NCBI GenBank assembly: GCA_944340905.1
Contig: CALVLT010000004.1
Coordinates: 1 to 64,000, forward strand
Length of the DNA: 64,000 nt
Source of the DNA: an uncultured Clostridia bacterium
GTDB taxonomy: Bacteria > Bacillota > Clostridia > Christensenellales > Borkfalkiaceae
Direction of reading: 5' to 3'
A program made the position numbers and the translations under genes. The notes under the pieces are model-generated. The model saw only the letters and a program-made list of their open reading frames with translations. It ran no database searches and was not told where the DNA came from. Below are positions 28,401-35,196 of this stretch, piece by piece (the stretch's first letter is position 1; the number at the start of each line of letters is the position of its first letter).

Positions 28401-28876
28401 GCCTTGCCCTCCCCGCCGTCCGTCAGCTCGCGCAGCTCCTTCTGCAGCCTGCGCGCGGCGCCGTAGTCGTGCTCGCGCATCGCCTCCTCCAGCCGCTCGC
28501 GCAGCGTCTCCCGCCGCGACACATAGGCGCGCATCCTGTCATAGCGCTCCTCCGTCTGCGCCTCCGGCCGCTTGCCCGTGTGGCGCAGCTTGCCCTGAAT
28601 GCCCTGCACGGAGGATAGGAGCTGTTCGCGGAACGCCGCATAGCAACCCGCACAGCCCAGAAGGCCGGTGCGGCGGTAGTCCCCGAACGTCGTGCCGCAG
28701 ACGGGGCACGCCTCGTCCTCCCTGCCCGCCGCGCCGACGAGCGACGCGAACGCCGTCTCCTTTTCGGGATAGAGGGCATGAAAACAGACGGGACACAGCT
28801 CGAGCGTCAGCTCCCTCCCGTCGATCTTCCGGATAAATTTCTGCGCGGGACGTTTCCCGCAGTTCTCGCAGAGCAT
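28397..28876 (-). CDS. mcsA: McsB activator McsA (zinc-binding, UVR domain)
   Basis: 159 aa. Four zinc-type CxxC pairs: CENCG, CPVC, CPVC, CAGC. The C-terminus is a UVR helix pair (RETLRERLEEAMREHDYGAARRLQKELREL). It stimulates McsB. The usual ctsR gene before mcsA is absent: a DUF1653 gene takes that place, 1 nt upstream. Confidence 0.93.
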   Translation of the reverse strand: MLCENCGKRPAQKFIRKIDGRELTLELCPVCFHALYPEKETAFASLVGAAGREDEACPVCGTTFGDYRRTGLLGCAGCYAAFREQLLSSVQGIQGKLRHTGKRPEAQTEERYDRMRAYVSRRETLRERLEEAMREHDYGAARRLQKELRELTDGGEGKA

Positions 28877-29101
28877 TTACACCTCTTCAAACCGATAGAC
28901 CTGCTTTGCATCGGGATATTTTTCCCTGTCGACTTCGGACAAAAACATGGCAAGCGGGCGCACCCAGAGCGTCCTTTCGCCATAGAGCTGGCGGTAGACG
29001 ACGTACTCCTGCCCCGTCTCGCTGCATCGCGCCACGCCCTCTACATAATATTGCTTTCCCTTGAAATGGCGGTACACGCCGTGCACGGTGACGCTGCGCA
29101 T
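28877..29101 (-). CDS. DUF1653 domain protein
   Basis: 74 aa. VYRHFKGKQYYVEGVARCSETGQ followed by VVYRQLYGERTLWVRPLAMF is the DUF1653 signature (written in two parts). ATG 29101 has GGAG six nt upstream and starts 1 nt after the preceding stop. Function of the family is unknown. It sits between a membrane protein gene and mcsA in one tight operon. Confidence 0.85.
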   Translation of the reverse strand: MRSVTVHGVYRHFKGKQYYVEGVARCSETGQEYVVYRQLYGERTLWVRPLAMFLSEVDREKYPDAKQVYRFEEV

Positions 29102-29102
29102 C

Positions 29103-30191
29103 TCATTCTCCGCACAGTTCGGGGCGGAAGGCGCACAGCGCCTCGTAGGCGCCCGCAATGTCGGGAATGTGATAGGTCCCGTAGGCGCATTCGGCGGCGA
29201 TGTACCGTTTTTCCCCAATCGTCTCCGTTTTTATGTGCACCAGTTCCGACCATTTGAGGAAGAAACGGTCTGCCTCGGGGCGGCCGCTCTCCCGCCAATA
29301 CAGCCCCTCGTCAAACAGGGCGAACAGCCCCTTCGCGCGGGAATGGCCGATGAGCTGGCGCACCGCGAAGAACAAGCCGAATACGCTCAGAATGAGACCG
29401 ACGAGCATGAAGTCGCGCCAGAACACGGCGATGAGCGCGCCCGCGACGACGAGCGCCACGCCCAGCGCGGCATACAGCAGGCAGCGGCGGCGTTTTGCAT
29501 CGTCGGGCAGCACGAATTTCGTCTTTGCACGAAAGCGCACGTTCGCGCGCGCCTGCCCGCGCGGCGGCTGTTCGCCGAGAAGTTTCAGCCCGCACGCCTC
29601 GAGCGTCTGATAGAGCCGCTCCTTGGCGTCCGCCTCGATGAGGGCGCGCGGCGCGTCCCCGCGCTTCATGACGTAGTGCGCGGGCAGCTCGATCACCACG
29701 CTCCACTTGCCCTTCTCTTGCGGCTTCGTGCGCGTGCAGACGGAGTGGAACCTGATCTCGCGGTAGGGCACGCGGATCGCCTTGCCCTTCTCCGCACCCG
29801 CCTCCGGACGGATGAGCAGGCAATCCTTTTCAAACTGCGCGATGGTCCCGTCGCCCACAAAAAAGCAGTTCTCGCCGCAGCAGCGCTCGGCAAAGTCGCG
29901 GTGGGTGAGCGTCGCCTCCTGCGCGAGCCTTCCGAACAGCAGCGCGCCGCCCGCGAACAGCAGCGCGCCGCCCGCAAAGCTCCCCGCAAGGATGTACAGC
30001 AGCGTATCGCGCGCGGGCGTGGATTCGCCCGTCTCCAGCATGATGACGACGACGAGCACGCCCACAAGGCAGGCGATCGCGGCGATCGCAAGCCCGAGCA
30101 GGCAGACGTTATACCCCTTGGCGACCGCCTTCAGCGACCGCGCCTTTTTCTCCTGTTCCGCCCTGTCCTGGGGCAGCGGAATGATTTTCAT
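29103..30191 (-). CDS. membrane protein with two helix pairs, unknown family
   Basis: 362 aa. Four predicted transmembrane helices in two pairs (~27-52 and 66-88; ~237-258 and 263-283) enclose a ~145-residue cytoplasmic domain rich in charged residues, with a second soluble domain (~300-362) at the end. No signal peptide, no recognised motif. It leads the operon that continues with DUF1653 and mcsA-mcsB-clpC. No clear promoter is visible before it apart from a GC-rich hairpin. Confidence 0.7.
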   Translation of the reverse strand: MKIIPLPQDRAEQEKKARSLKAVAKGYNVCLLGLAIAAIACLVGVLVVVIMLETGESTPARDTLLYILAGSFAGGALLFAGGALLFGRLAQEATLTHRDFAERCCGENCFFVGDGTIAQFEKDCLLIRPEAGAEKGKAIRVPYREIRFHSVCTRTKPQEKGKWSVVIELPAHYVMKRGDAPRALIEADAKERLYQTLEACGLKLLGEQPPRGQARANVRFRAKTKFVLPDDAKRRRCLLYAALGVALVVAGALIAVFWRDFMLVGLILSVFGLFFAVRQLIGHSRAKGLFALFDEGLYWRESGRPEADRFFLKWSELVHIKTETIGEKRYIAAECAYGTYHIPDIAGAYEALCAFRPELCGE

Positions 30192-30198
30192 GATACCT

Positions 30199-30241
30199 CC
30201 GGAAAAAACGGGAAGGGCGCGCAGCCCGAACGGGTGCGCGC
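30199..30241 (-). terminator. probable terminator of the XRE gene
   Basis: Stem GCGCGCA / TGCGCGC with an inner CCCG-AA-CGGG helix (about 30217-30241). A T6 run occurs ~13 nt later on the minus strand (30204-30209), so this is a weak rather than ideal terminator. Confidence 0.5.
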
Positions 30242-30254
30242 ACTGCGTGTCAGA

Positions 30255-30890
30255 TCACGGTTTCTCCCTGCGTGCGGGCAGGTGCACCTGCTTCCAGGGC
30301 GAAAAAAAGATGACGGCAAGCACCTGCAGCGGCACGCCGATCAGATAGACGTATGCGACGGGCACCTCATTCATATCCACCCCGCTCACGAGCGCCGTCA
30401 GATGGATGCAGGCGAGCACCGTCCAGATGAGCACCGTGATGGAGACGATGCGCACCCAGCGGTAGCGCCAGATACAGGAAAAGACGAGCGTGACGATCGC
30501 CGACGCGGGCACGGCGTAAACGAAGGCGAGCCAGTTGTCCGTGACGGCAGGCGCGCCGATGCGGATGAACACAAAGCAGACGACGGCGACGAGCCAGCAC
30601 AGCCCCACCGACAGGATCATGGTGACGATCCGCCGCAGCAGCCGCGTCTTTTTGGGCATGACGGGCGCCTCGGCATGTTCGCGCACCAGATCGTCCACCG
30701 TGACGTTGAACAGGTCGGCAAGCTGTACGAGAATGCGCACGTCGGGAATGCCGTTGCCCTGCTCCCACTTGGACACCGACTTATCCGAATAATTGATCTT
30801 TTCGGCAAGTTCGAGCTGCGTCATATTCGCCATGCGCCGCAGCCGCATGATATTTTTTCCGATGGTGGTTGCCAGAACGTCCTCTTCCAT
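30255..30890 (-). CDS. XRE-family regulator fused to four membrane helices
   Basis: 211 aa. HTH_3 domain (~8-65: IGKNIMRLRRMANMTQLELA ... SVSKWEQGN), then four hydrophobic helices (~84-205). This layout is common for membrane-tethered XRE proteins in Firmicutes. The promoter -10 ends only 7 nt before the ATG, so the transcript may be leaderless or the site may overlap the Shine-Dalgarno GGAGG. Upstream AGTAG/CTACT repeats probably form its operator. Confidence 0.88.
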   Translation of the reverse strand: MEEDVLATTIGKNIMRLRRMANMTQLELAEKINYSDKSVSKWEQGNGIPDVRILVQLADLFNVTVDDLVREHAEAPVMPKKTRLLRRIVTMILSVGLCWLVAVVCFVFIRIGAPAVTDNWLAFVYAVPASAIVTLVFSCIWRYRWVRIVSITVLIWTVLACIHLTALVSGVDMNEVPVAYVYLIGVPLQVLAVIFFSPWKQVHLPARREKP

Positions 30891-30896
30891 GCCTCC

Positions 30897-30925
30897 ATTA
30901 TACTCATATTTTGGCGCATTGTCAA
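30897..30925 (-). promoter_or_regulatory. consensus promoter of the membrane XRE gene
   Basis: TTGACA (30920-30925), 17 bp, TATAAT (30897-30902). The predicted +1 falls at or next to the ATG (30890). Confidence 0.85.
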
Positions 30926-30938
30926 CGGGTTTGCGCGT

Positions 30939-30975
30939 CTCTACTGTGAGTAGAGTGTGAAAAACGCACTCTACT
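30939..30975. promoter_or_regulatory. CTCTACT/AGTAGAG operator repeats
   Basis: A palindrome CTCTACT-GTG-AGTAGAG (30939-30955) is followed by an overlapping AGAGTG ... CACTCT pair and a third CTCTACT (about 30969-30975). It lies just upstream of the XRE promoter; likely autoregulatory operator. Confidence 0.6.
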
Positions 30976-31017
30976 TGCGCAAAACTTGCGGATAGAGCGC
31001 GATTTTCAAAGAGTAGG

Positions 31018-31046
31018 TTGCATTTTTTCCGCCCTGCGCATATAAT
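31018..31046 (+). promoter_or_regulatory. promoter driving a candidate ncRNA
   Basis: TTGCAT (31018-31023), 17 bp, TATAAT (31041-31046). No open frame with a ribosome site follows. Confidence 0.65.
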
Positions 31047-31052
31047 AAAGTT

Positions 31053-31222
31053 GTGGACGGGGGAAACCGTTCCGCGCGGCAGTGAGCCGCGATCGGGGGA
31101 GTGAAGGACGGGAACGTCCTTCCTGCCACTTTGCCGAAAGGCGCAAGCGGTCCCAGCCGCAAACGCTTTTTACTCTCCAATATTTTTTACAAAGCCCCGA
31201 GGCATCTGCCGCGGGGCTTTGT
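31053..31222 (+). ncRNA. candidate structured RNA of unknown class
   Basis: About 120-170 nt downstream of a good promoter with no credible ORF. Hairpins in order: GGACGG/CCGTTCC (31055-31072), CGCGGC-AGTGA-GCCGCG (about 31075-31091), AAGGACG-GGAA-CGTCCTT (about 31105-31122), GCC-GAAA-GGC (31134-31143), GCGG-CCGC (31147-31160) followed by CGCTTTTT, which could be its terminator; a further 11-bp stem CAAAGCCCCG/CGGGGCTTTG sits at 31189-31222. I could not match it to SRP RNA, 6S, tmRNA, RNase P or a known riboswitch by eye. Confidence 0.5.
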
Positions 31223-31229
31223 AGCTGTT

Positions 31230-31740
31230 TGAGAGAGCTGTCACGAAGCGACTGAAGGAGTACTTGCCCCCCTTAACGCCCGCAGGGCTTTCAGGGAAAC
31301 TTTTCGCGTTATCATTCCCCTAAGACAACGTATAAGGGGATTCTTCGCTCCACTTCGCTATCGCTCTGAATGACAAGAACAAGCCAAAAGTAGGTACCAC
31401 GTCATAACTTCGCCTCTTCGAGGCTACATCGAGCCTGCGGCTCTCGTGCGTCACGGCTACGGAATACTCCTGCAAGCAAGTATTCCTTGCGCGTGTCGGG
31501 CGTGTGCCGCCTGCGGCGGCGAGCAGAGGAGCGCGCAGCGCGACGCCCGATGCGAGGAAAAATACCCGCTTGCGGGAGTATTTTGACGATGCAGCGCACA
31601 AGGCGTAGCCGCAGTAAGAATCCCCTCATAGGACGACACCGAGCACGATCCCCCCCTGTCCTGCGCCCCCTTAAAACAAGTATTAAGGGGAGCGGGAGGC
31701 CGCGTTGAATCCCCCTCCGCGGACGCGCACATTGCAAATG
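31230..31740. repeat. intergenic repeat island 2
   Basis: Gene-free. It contains GAGAGAGCTGTCACGAAGCG-type text (31232), CCTAAGACAACGTATAAGG (31319), CGCTCTGAATGAC (31365), a GTGTGCCGCCTGCGGCGGCG segment (31504), an AATACCCGCTTGCGGGAGTA hairpin module (31561-31620) repeated inverted at 49280-49350, and CCCCTTAAAACAAGTATTAA (31670). Confidence 0.8.
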
Positions 31741-31754
31741 CCGCCCCGAAATGT

Positions 31755-32141
31755 TCAATACAGATACCCGTCAATGTCCACAAAGGACAGACGTTCCAGC
31801 CCGCCGATAAAGTCGAGAAAGCGCCGCCCGAGCGTGAGCGACGGCTTGTTCTGCCCCACGATCTCGGGAACGATCTCAACGGCAAATTCTCCCCCGTCCG
31901 CCGCCGCAAGGGCATTGAGCGCAGCAAGGCAGGGCTGCGCCTGCGCAAGGAACGCCGCCGTCACCTGTTCCGATTCGAGCGTGCACATTCTGACGCGGAA
32001 CAGCTCGGCGAGCAGTTCCCCCTTCACCGTCTGAATGAGCTTCCCCTCCAATCCGAACCGCGCCAAAAGCGCCCGCGCCGCCGCCCTGTCCTCCTTCGCA
32101 AAGGTATAACCGAGATATATGGAAATCGCCGTCTGCTGCAT
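31755..32141 (-). CDS. DUF4279-like small protein
   Basis: 128 aa, soluble. The C-terminal pattern 'NKPSLTLGRRFLDFIGGLERLSFVDIDGYLY' (split here: NKPSLTLGRRF and LDFIGGL plus DIDGYLY) resembles the end of DUF4279 proteins. A TTGACA/TATAAT promoter precedes it and GAGGAGG is a few nt before the ATG. Function unknown. Confidence 0.6.
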   Translation of the reverse strand: MQQTAISIYLGYTFAKEDRAAARALLARFGLEGKLIQTVKGELLAELFRVRMCTLESEQVTAAFLAQAQPCLAALNALAAADGGEFAVEIVPEIVGQNKPSLTLGRRFLDFIGGLERLSFVDIDGYLY

Positions 32142-32158
32142 GATGCCCTCCTCTTCCG

Positions 32159-32188
32159 ATTATAACAGATGCGCCCACGCCTTGTCAA
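32159..32188 (-). promoter_or_regulatory. promoter of the DUF4279-like gene
   Basis: TTGACA (32183-32188) and TATAAT (32159-32164), 18-bp spacing. Confidence 0.7.
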
Positions 32189-32433
32189 TGACCGGAAACG
32201 TTTAGTATTTCCATAATGGTGCGCACATCTGTCATAGCCTCTTCCAGACGACGTACAGACAGGTCATATTTATCAATCTGACGTTCCCATGCATCACATA
32301 CGTGCATCGGGGAAATCAACCGACAAAAAGCCGTACAATAGTATATCCCTTGGAGAGCAACGACGCTGTACCATGTTTTGCATACAAGCCGCCTGCCCTT
32401 CGCGCAAGTTCTACATTTCTTTATCACTTTCAT
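32185..32433 (-). CDS. small Cys-rich protein (second of a pair)
   Basis: 82 aa. CRTCAKG near the start, then YYCTAFCRLISPMHVC and a helical tail (DLSVRRLEEAMTDVRTIMEIL). The Cys spacing suggests a small zinc or redox site. GGGAG precedes the ATG; it overlaps the upstream Cys-rich gene by 23 nt. More A+T-rich than the surroundings. Confidence 0.6.
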   Translation of the reverse strand: MKVIKKCRTCAKGRRLVCKTWYSVVALQGIYYCTAFCRLISPMHVCDAWERQIDKYDLSVRRLEEAMTDVRTIMEILNVSGH

Positions 32434-32695
32434 TTTTCTCCCGCTCTTGTGTTTCCAAAATCTTCCGTAGTTCTGAAAGCTCTGTCAATAATTGACTTAA
32501 ACTGACTTCCAACAAAAATGAGCATCGTTTTTGAACAGGCTTTTTTTGAAAACCATCGCAGCTTTCATGAATTTCTACACTTAACATATTTTTTCTACAT
32601 CTGCCATATGCGGTTGCCTGAAAGTGTTTCAACTCCCTTGTGTAATATCTGTCAAGCCAACGGCAATACAGACAAATTTCCTGTTTGCTTTCCAT
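32411..32695 (-). CDS. small Cys-rich protein (first of a pair)
   Basis: 94 aa. CLYCRWLDRYYTRELKHFQ ... GRC ... HESCDGF gives four Cys plus a His in a pattern I know from small clostridial proteins without assigned function. The C-terminal third is a helical, coiled-coil-like stretch (LLTELSELRKILETQEREK). GGAG precedes the ATG. Transcribed from a TTGACA-16-TATAAT promoter covered by three operator-like repeats and divergent from an XRE gene. Confidence 0.6.
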   Translation of the reverse strand: MESKQEICLYCRWLDRYYTRELKHFQATAYGRCRKNMLSVEIHESCDGFQKKPVQKRCSFLLEVSLSQLLTELSELRKILETQEREKNESDKEM

Positions 32696-32718
32696 AAATG
32701 TTCTCCAATGCATAAAAT

Positions 32719-32781
32719 TATCTATTTAGATACTCACTATTATAATATATCTATTTAGGTGTGTCAAGTATCTTGATAGAT
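32719..32781. promoter_or_regulatory. three TATCTA...AGATA operators
   Basis: TATCTATTTAGATA (32719-32732), TATCTATTTAGGT (32748-32760) and TATCTTGATAGATA (32768-32781) lie in the intergenic space of the divergent XRE and Cys-rich genes. They flank and overlap the minus-strand promoter elements. Confidence 0.7.
32739..32766 (-). promoter_or_regulatory. promoter of the Cys-rich pair
   Basis: TTGACA (32761-32766), 16 bp, TATAAT (32739-32744). Confidence 0.75.
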
Positions 32782-32801
32782 ATTTATGATACAATATTGT
32801 T

Positions 32802-33140
32802 ATGGAACACAGCACATTTTCAGATATATTTTACGATTTGTTGCAGGAAAAGGGACTGAACCGAAAACAATTTTCCGAACAAAGCGGCATTCCCTACACG
32901 ACCGTGATCGGCTGGACAAAACTTGGCCGCCTGCCCGATTACAGCGCCCTGATCAAACTTGCGGACTTTTTCGACTGCTCGCTCGACTATCTAACGGGGA
33001 GACGGGACGAATACGGGCGCGCCGCCCCTTCCGATTTCAATTCCGACGAACAGGCTCTGATCGGAACCTATCGGCAGCTGAGCGCCGAAAACCGCGAACT
33101 TGTCCATCAGCTGATTGACGGACTCTCAAAGAGAACGTAA
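32802..33140 (+). CDS. XRE-family regulator (short)
   Basis: 112 aa, HTH_3 (residues ~5-65: FSDIFYDLLQEKGLNRKQF ... TVIGWTKLGRLPDYSALIKLA). A TG-extended -10 (TGATACAAT, to 32794) ends 7 nt before the ATG, with no ribosome site, so the mRNA may be leaderless. Divergent from the Cys-rich pair, so it likely represses that promoter and itself through the TATCTA repeats. Confidence 0.88.
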   Translation: MEHSTFSDIFYDLLQEKGLNRKQFSEQSGIPYTTVIGWTKLGRLPDYSALIKLADFFDCSLDYLTGRRDEYGRAAPSDFNSDEQALIGTYRQLSAENRELVHQLIDGLSKRT

Positions 33141-33202
33141 CGCCCCATCCGAACCAATCAAAAAGACAGGCGCGAAGGCCTGCCTTTTTTGTTGTTCTGC
33201 AA

Positions 33203-33727
33203 TTATTTGCCGAAATATCTCTTGAGAAGGCCCTTGAAGCCTGCGCCGTGGCGCGCCTCGTCCTTTGCCATCTCGTGCACGGTGTCGTGAATGGCGTCAT
33301 AGCCCAGTTCCTTCGCGCGCTTTGCGAGCATCAGCTTGCCCTCGCAGGCGCCCGCCTCGGCAGCGGCGCGCATCTCCAGGTTCTTCTGCGTGGATGCCGT
33401 CACCACCTCGCCCAGCAGCTCCGCGAACTTGGATGCGTGGTCCGCCTCCTCATAGGCATAGCGCTTGTAAGCCTCGGCGATCTCGGGATATCCCTCGCGC
33501 TCGGCAACGCGCGCCATGGCAAGGTACATGCCGACCTCGGTGCACTCGCCCGTGAAGTTGGCGCGCAGGCCCTCCATGACCTCCTTGTCCTCCACAACGC
33601 CGTCGCCGACGTGGTGCTCGCAGGCAAACCCCTTCTCCTCAACGGGAACAAAGGTCTTTGCATGGCAGACGGGGCATTCCGTCACATCATCCGCGACGAT
33701 CTCGCCGCAAACCGTACATCTCTTCAT
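33203..33727 (-). CDS. reverse rubrerythrin (rubredoxin domain first)
   Basis: 174 aa. Rubredoxin-like CTVCGE ... CPVC (residues 4-22) precedes the ferritin-like domain with E-x(n)-ExxH motifs ([29 protein letters not shown]). This order is the opposite of classical rubrerythrin and typical of anaerobe 'reverse' rubrerythrins that reduce H2O2 or O2. ATG 33727 has AGGAG before it. Confidence 0.92.
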   Translation of the reverse strand: MKRCTVCGEIVADDVTECPVCHAKTFVPVEEKGFACEHHVGDGVVEDKEVMEGLRANFTGECTEVGMYLAMARVAEREGYPEIAEAYKRYAYEEADHASKFAELLGEVVTASTQKNLEMRAAAEAGACEGKLMLAKRAKELGYDAIHDTVHEMAKDEARHGAGFKGLLKRYFGK

Positions 33728-33761
33728 AAATCTTATCTCCTTTGATATTTTTTGTACTTGT

Positions 33762-33790
33762 ATTATAACACAAATAGGACTGAATATCAA
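33762..33790 (-). promoter_or_regulatory. promoter of reverse rubrerythrin
   Basis: TTGATA (33785-33790) and TATAAT (33762-33767), 17 bp apart. Confidence 0.75.
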
Positions 33791-33796
33791 TAGTTT

Positions 33797-34447
33797 TCAC
33801 GAAAGTTTTTCGAGAATTTTTTGGAGCTGCAAGAAATTTTCGGCAAACACCGTGGCGCCCGCCCCCTCGAGCTGTGCGCGCGAACGATACCCCCACAACA
33901 CGCTGATGCCGTGCATGCCCGCATTGCGTGCGACGCGCGCATCCGGTTCGCCGTCCCCCACAAAGGCGCATTCCGCGGGAGAGACGCGCAGTTTGAGTGC
34001 GCCGTAGCGCGCGAGCGAGGGGTCGGGCTTGCAGGGGAACATGCTCGTGTCGCCGCCCACAAAGTCGAACAGGCCCTGCGGGAAAAACCTGGAGAGCACC
34101 GCCTGCGCCGCGTCCTGCGGCTTGTTGGTGACGACGGCAAGCTTGAGCCCGCGCGCCTTCAGCGTCTGCAGAACGGGCATTTCGTCGGGATACAGCCGCG
34201 TGCGCGCCGAACTGTCCGCCGCAAACTCCCTGCGAAAAAAATCATAGCAGGCGTCGAGGTCGCTACTTCCCGCGGGCAATGCGCGCTCGATGAGCATTTT
34301 CGCACCATCGCCGACGAATGAACAGGTCTGTTCATACGTAATGGGCGGATGGCCGAATGTGGCGAGCGCCCGATTGACGCACGCCTGAATGTCGGGAACG
34401 GTGTCGAGCAGCGTCCCGTCCAGATCAAAAAATACTGCTTTCAACAT
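33797..34447 (-). CDS. HAD-superfamily phosphoglycolate phosphatase-like hydrolase
   Basis: 216 aa. HAD motifs: FFDLDGTLLDT (residues 6-16), VVTNKP, and FVGDGEPDARVARNAG. A helical cap (~20-85) follows motif I. Likely a Gph-type phosphatase, substrate not certain. The ATG at 34447 is used; the frame extends upstream only into repeat island 3. The shared ~350-nt region with the reverse rubrerythrin promoter is not a tight operon. Confidence 0.9.
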   Translation of the reverse strand: MLKAVFFDLDGTLLDTVPDIQACVNRALATFGHPPITYEQTCSFVGDGAKMLIERALPAGSSDLDACYDFFRREFAADSSARTRLYPDEMPVLQTLKARGLKLAVVTNKPQDAAQAVLSRFFPQGLFDFVGGDTSMFPCKPDPSLARYGALKLRVSPAECAFVGDGEPDARVARNAGMHGISVLWGYRSRAQLEGAGATVFAENFLQLQKILEKLS

Positions 34448-34484
34448 GGCTTTCTTTCTGCCGAACGATAAAATATGGTTTCTT

Positions 34485-35156
34485 GCTATCAAGACAATGT
34501 ACGAGGGGACTCTTCGCTGCGCTCTGAGTGACGCGATAACGAGCATTCCCCCTCATCCGTCAGGCTCGCAAGCTCGCCTGCCACCGTCTTGGCGGCACCA
34601 AGGGAGAGTGCCGCCGCGGGCACGAAATCGCCGCTGAAATGGCGATTTCTCAGTTCGCCATGCGCGCACAGCGCACCGCGCTGATGCGCATGACGCATGG
34701 CTCACCCCCAAGGGGGAAGGCTAATGCGTTTTCTTGCCCCTAAGACAATGTACGGGGGATTCTTCGTCGCCTTCGGCTCCTCTGCTCGCCGCCGTAGGCG
34801 GCACACGAGCCTCGAAGAGGCGAAGTTATGACGGTTAACGAGCAAAATGTGCCCTTGCTATAAAATACTCGCGCAAGCAAAATCGCATTTTGCGCCAGCG
34901 CCCCACATTTGCGCATACCTGCGCTCTCGCGGAAAGAGTGAAGGCGGCGAGGCTATAATTGTTGCGATATTCGCCGCCGAGAGGTAAGGGTGTGCGTTAT
35001 GCCGATAAGCCCTGTGGGCTTTCGGCGCACGCCCGAACTAAGGTTTTTGCCATCGGTAGGGCAAAAACCGCGACCGAACGCGGGGTCTACCCGTGTGAGA
35101 CAAACAGGCGGCCAGCCGCCCTGCGGCGTGCCCGCGAGTTTTCTCTAAAACTCACG
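34485..35156. repeat. intergenic repeat island 3
   Basis: Gene-free. It contains CAAGACAATGTACGAGGGGA (34488) and CCCTAAGACAATGTACGGGG (34740), CGCTCTGAGTGACG (34516), CCCCTCATCCGTCAGGCTCG (34552, also at 39132), a GTCTTGGCGGC...GCCGCC segment (34587, shared with 53992), a CACCCCCAAGGGGGAAGG hairpin (34697) and TCTGCTCGCCGCCGTAGGCG (34780). Confidence 0.8.
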
Positions 35157-35188
35157 AGATTTCTTTTTGTCAGTTCAAAAAGAAATCT
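35136..35188 (-). terminator. tandem hairpins at the end of argS
   Basis: AGATTTCTTTTTG / CAAAAAGAAATCT (35157-35169, 35176-35188) followed on the minus strand by GAGTTTT / AAAACTC (about 35136-35153). They lack a GC-rich core, so they are atypical terminators. Confidence 0.5.
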
Positions 35189-35196
35189 GTGAACAG

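Noticed and set aside
31053..31222. SRP RNA, 6S RNA, cobalamin or c-di-GMP riboswitch
   Set aside because: None of the diagnostic conserved boxes of these classes could be found by eye, so the RNA is left unclassified.
31402..31948. Several open frames inside repeat island 2
   Set aside because: They follow repeat modules that recur elsewhere without keeping the same frame, have no ribosome sites and no motifs.
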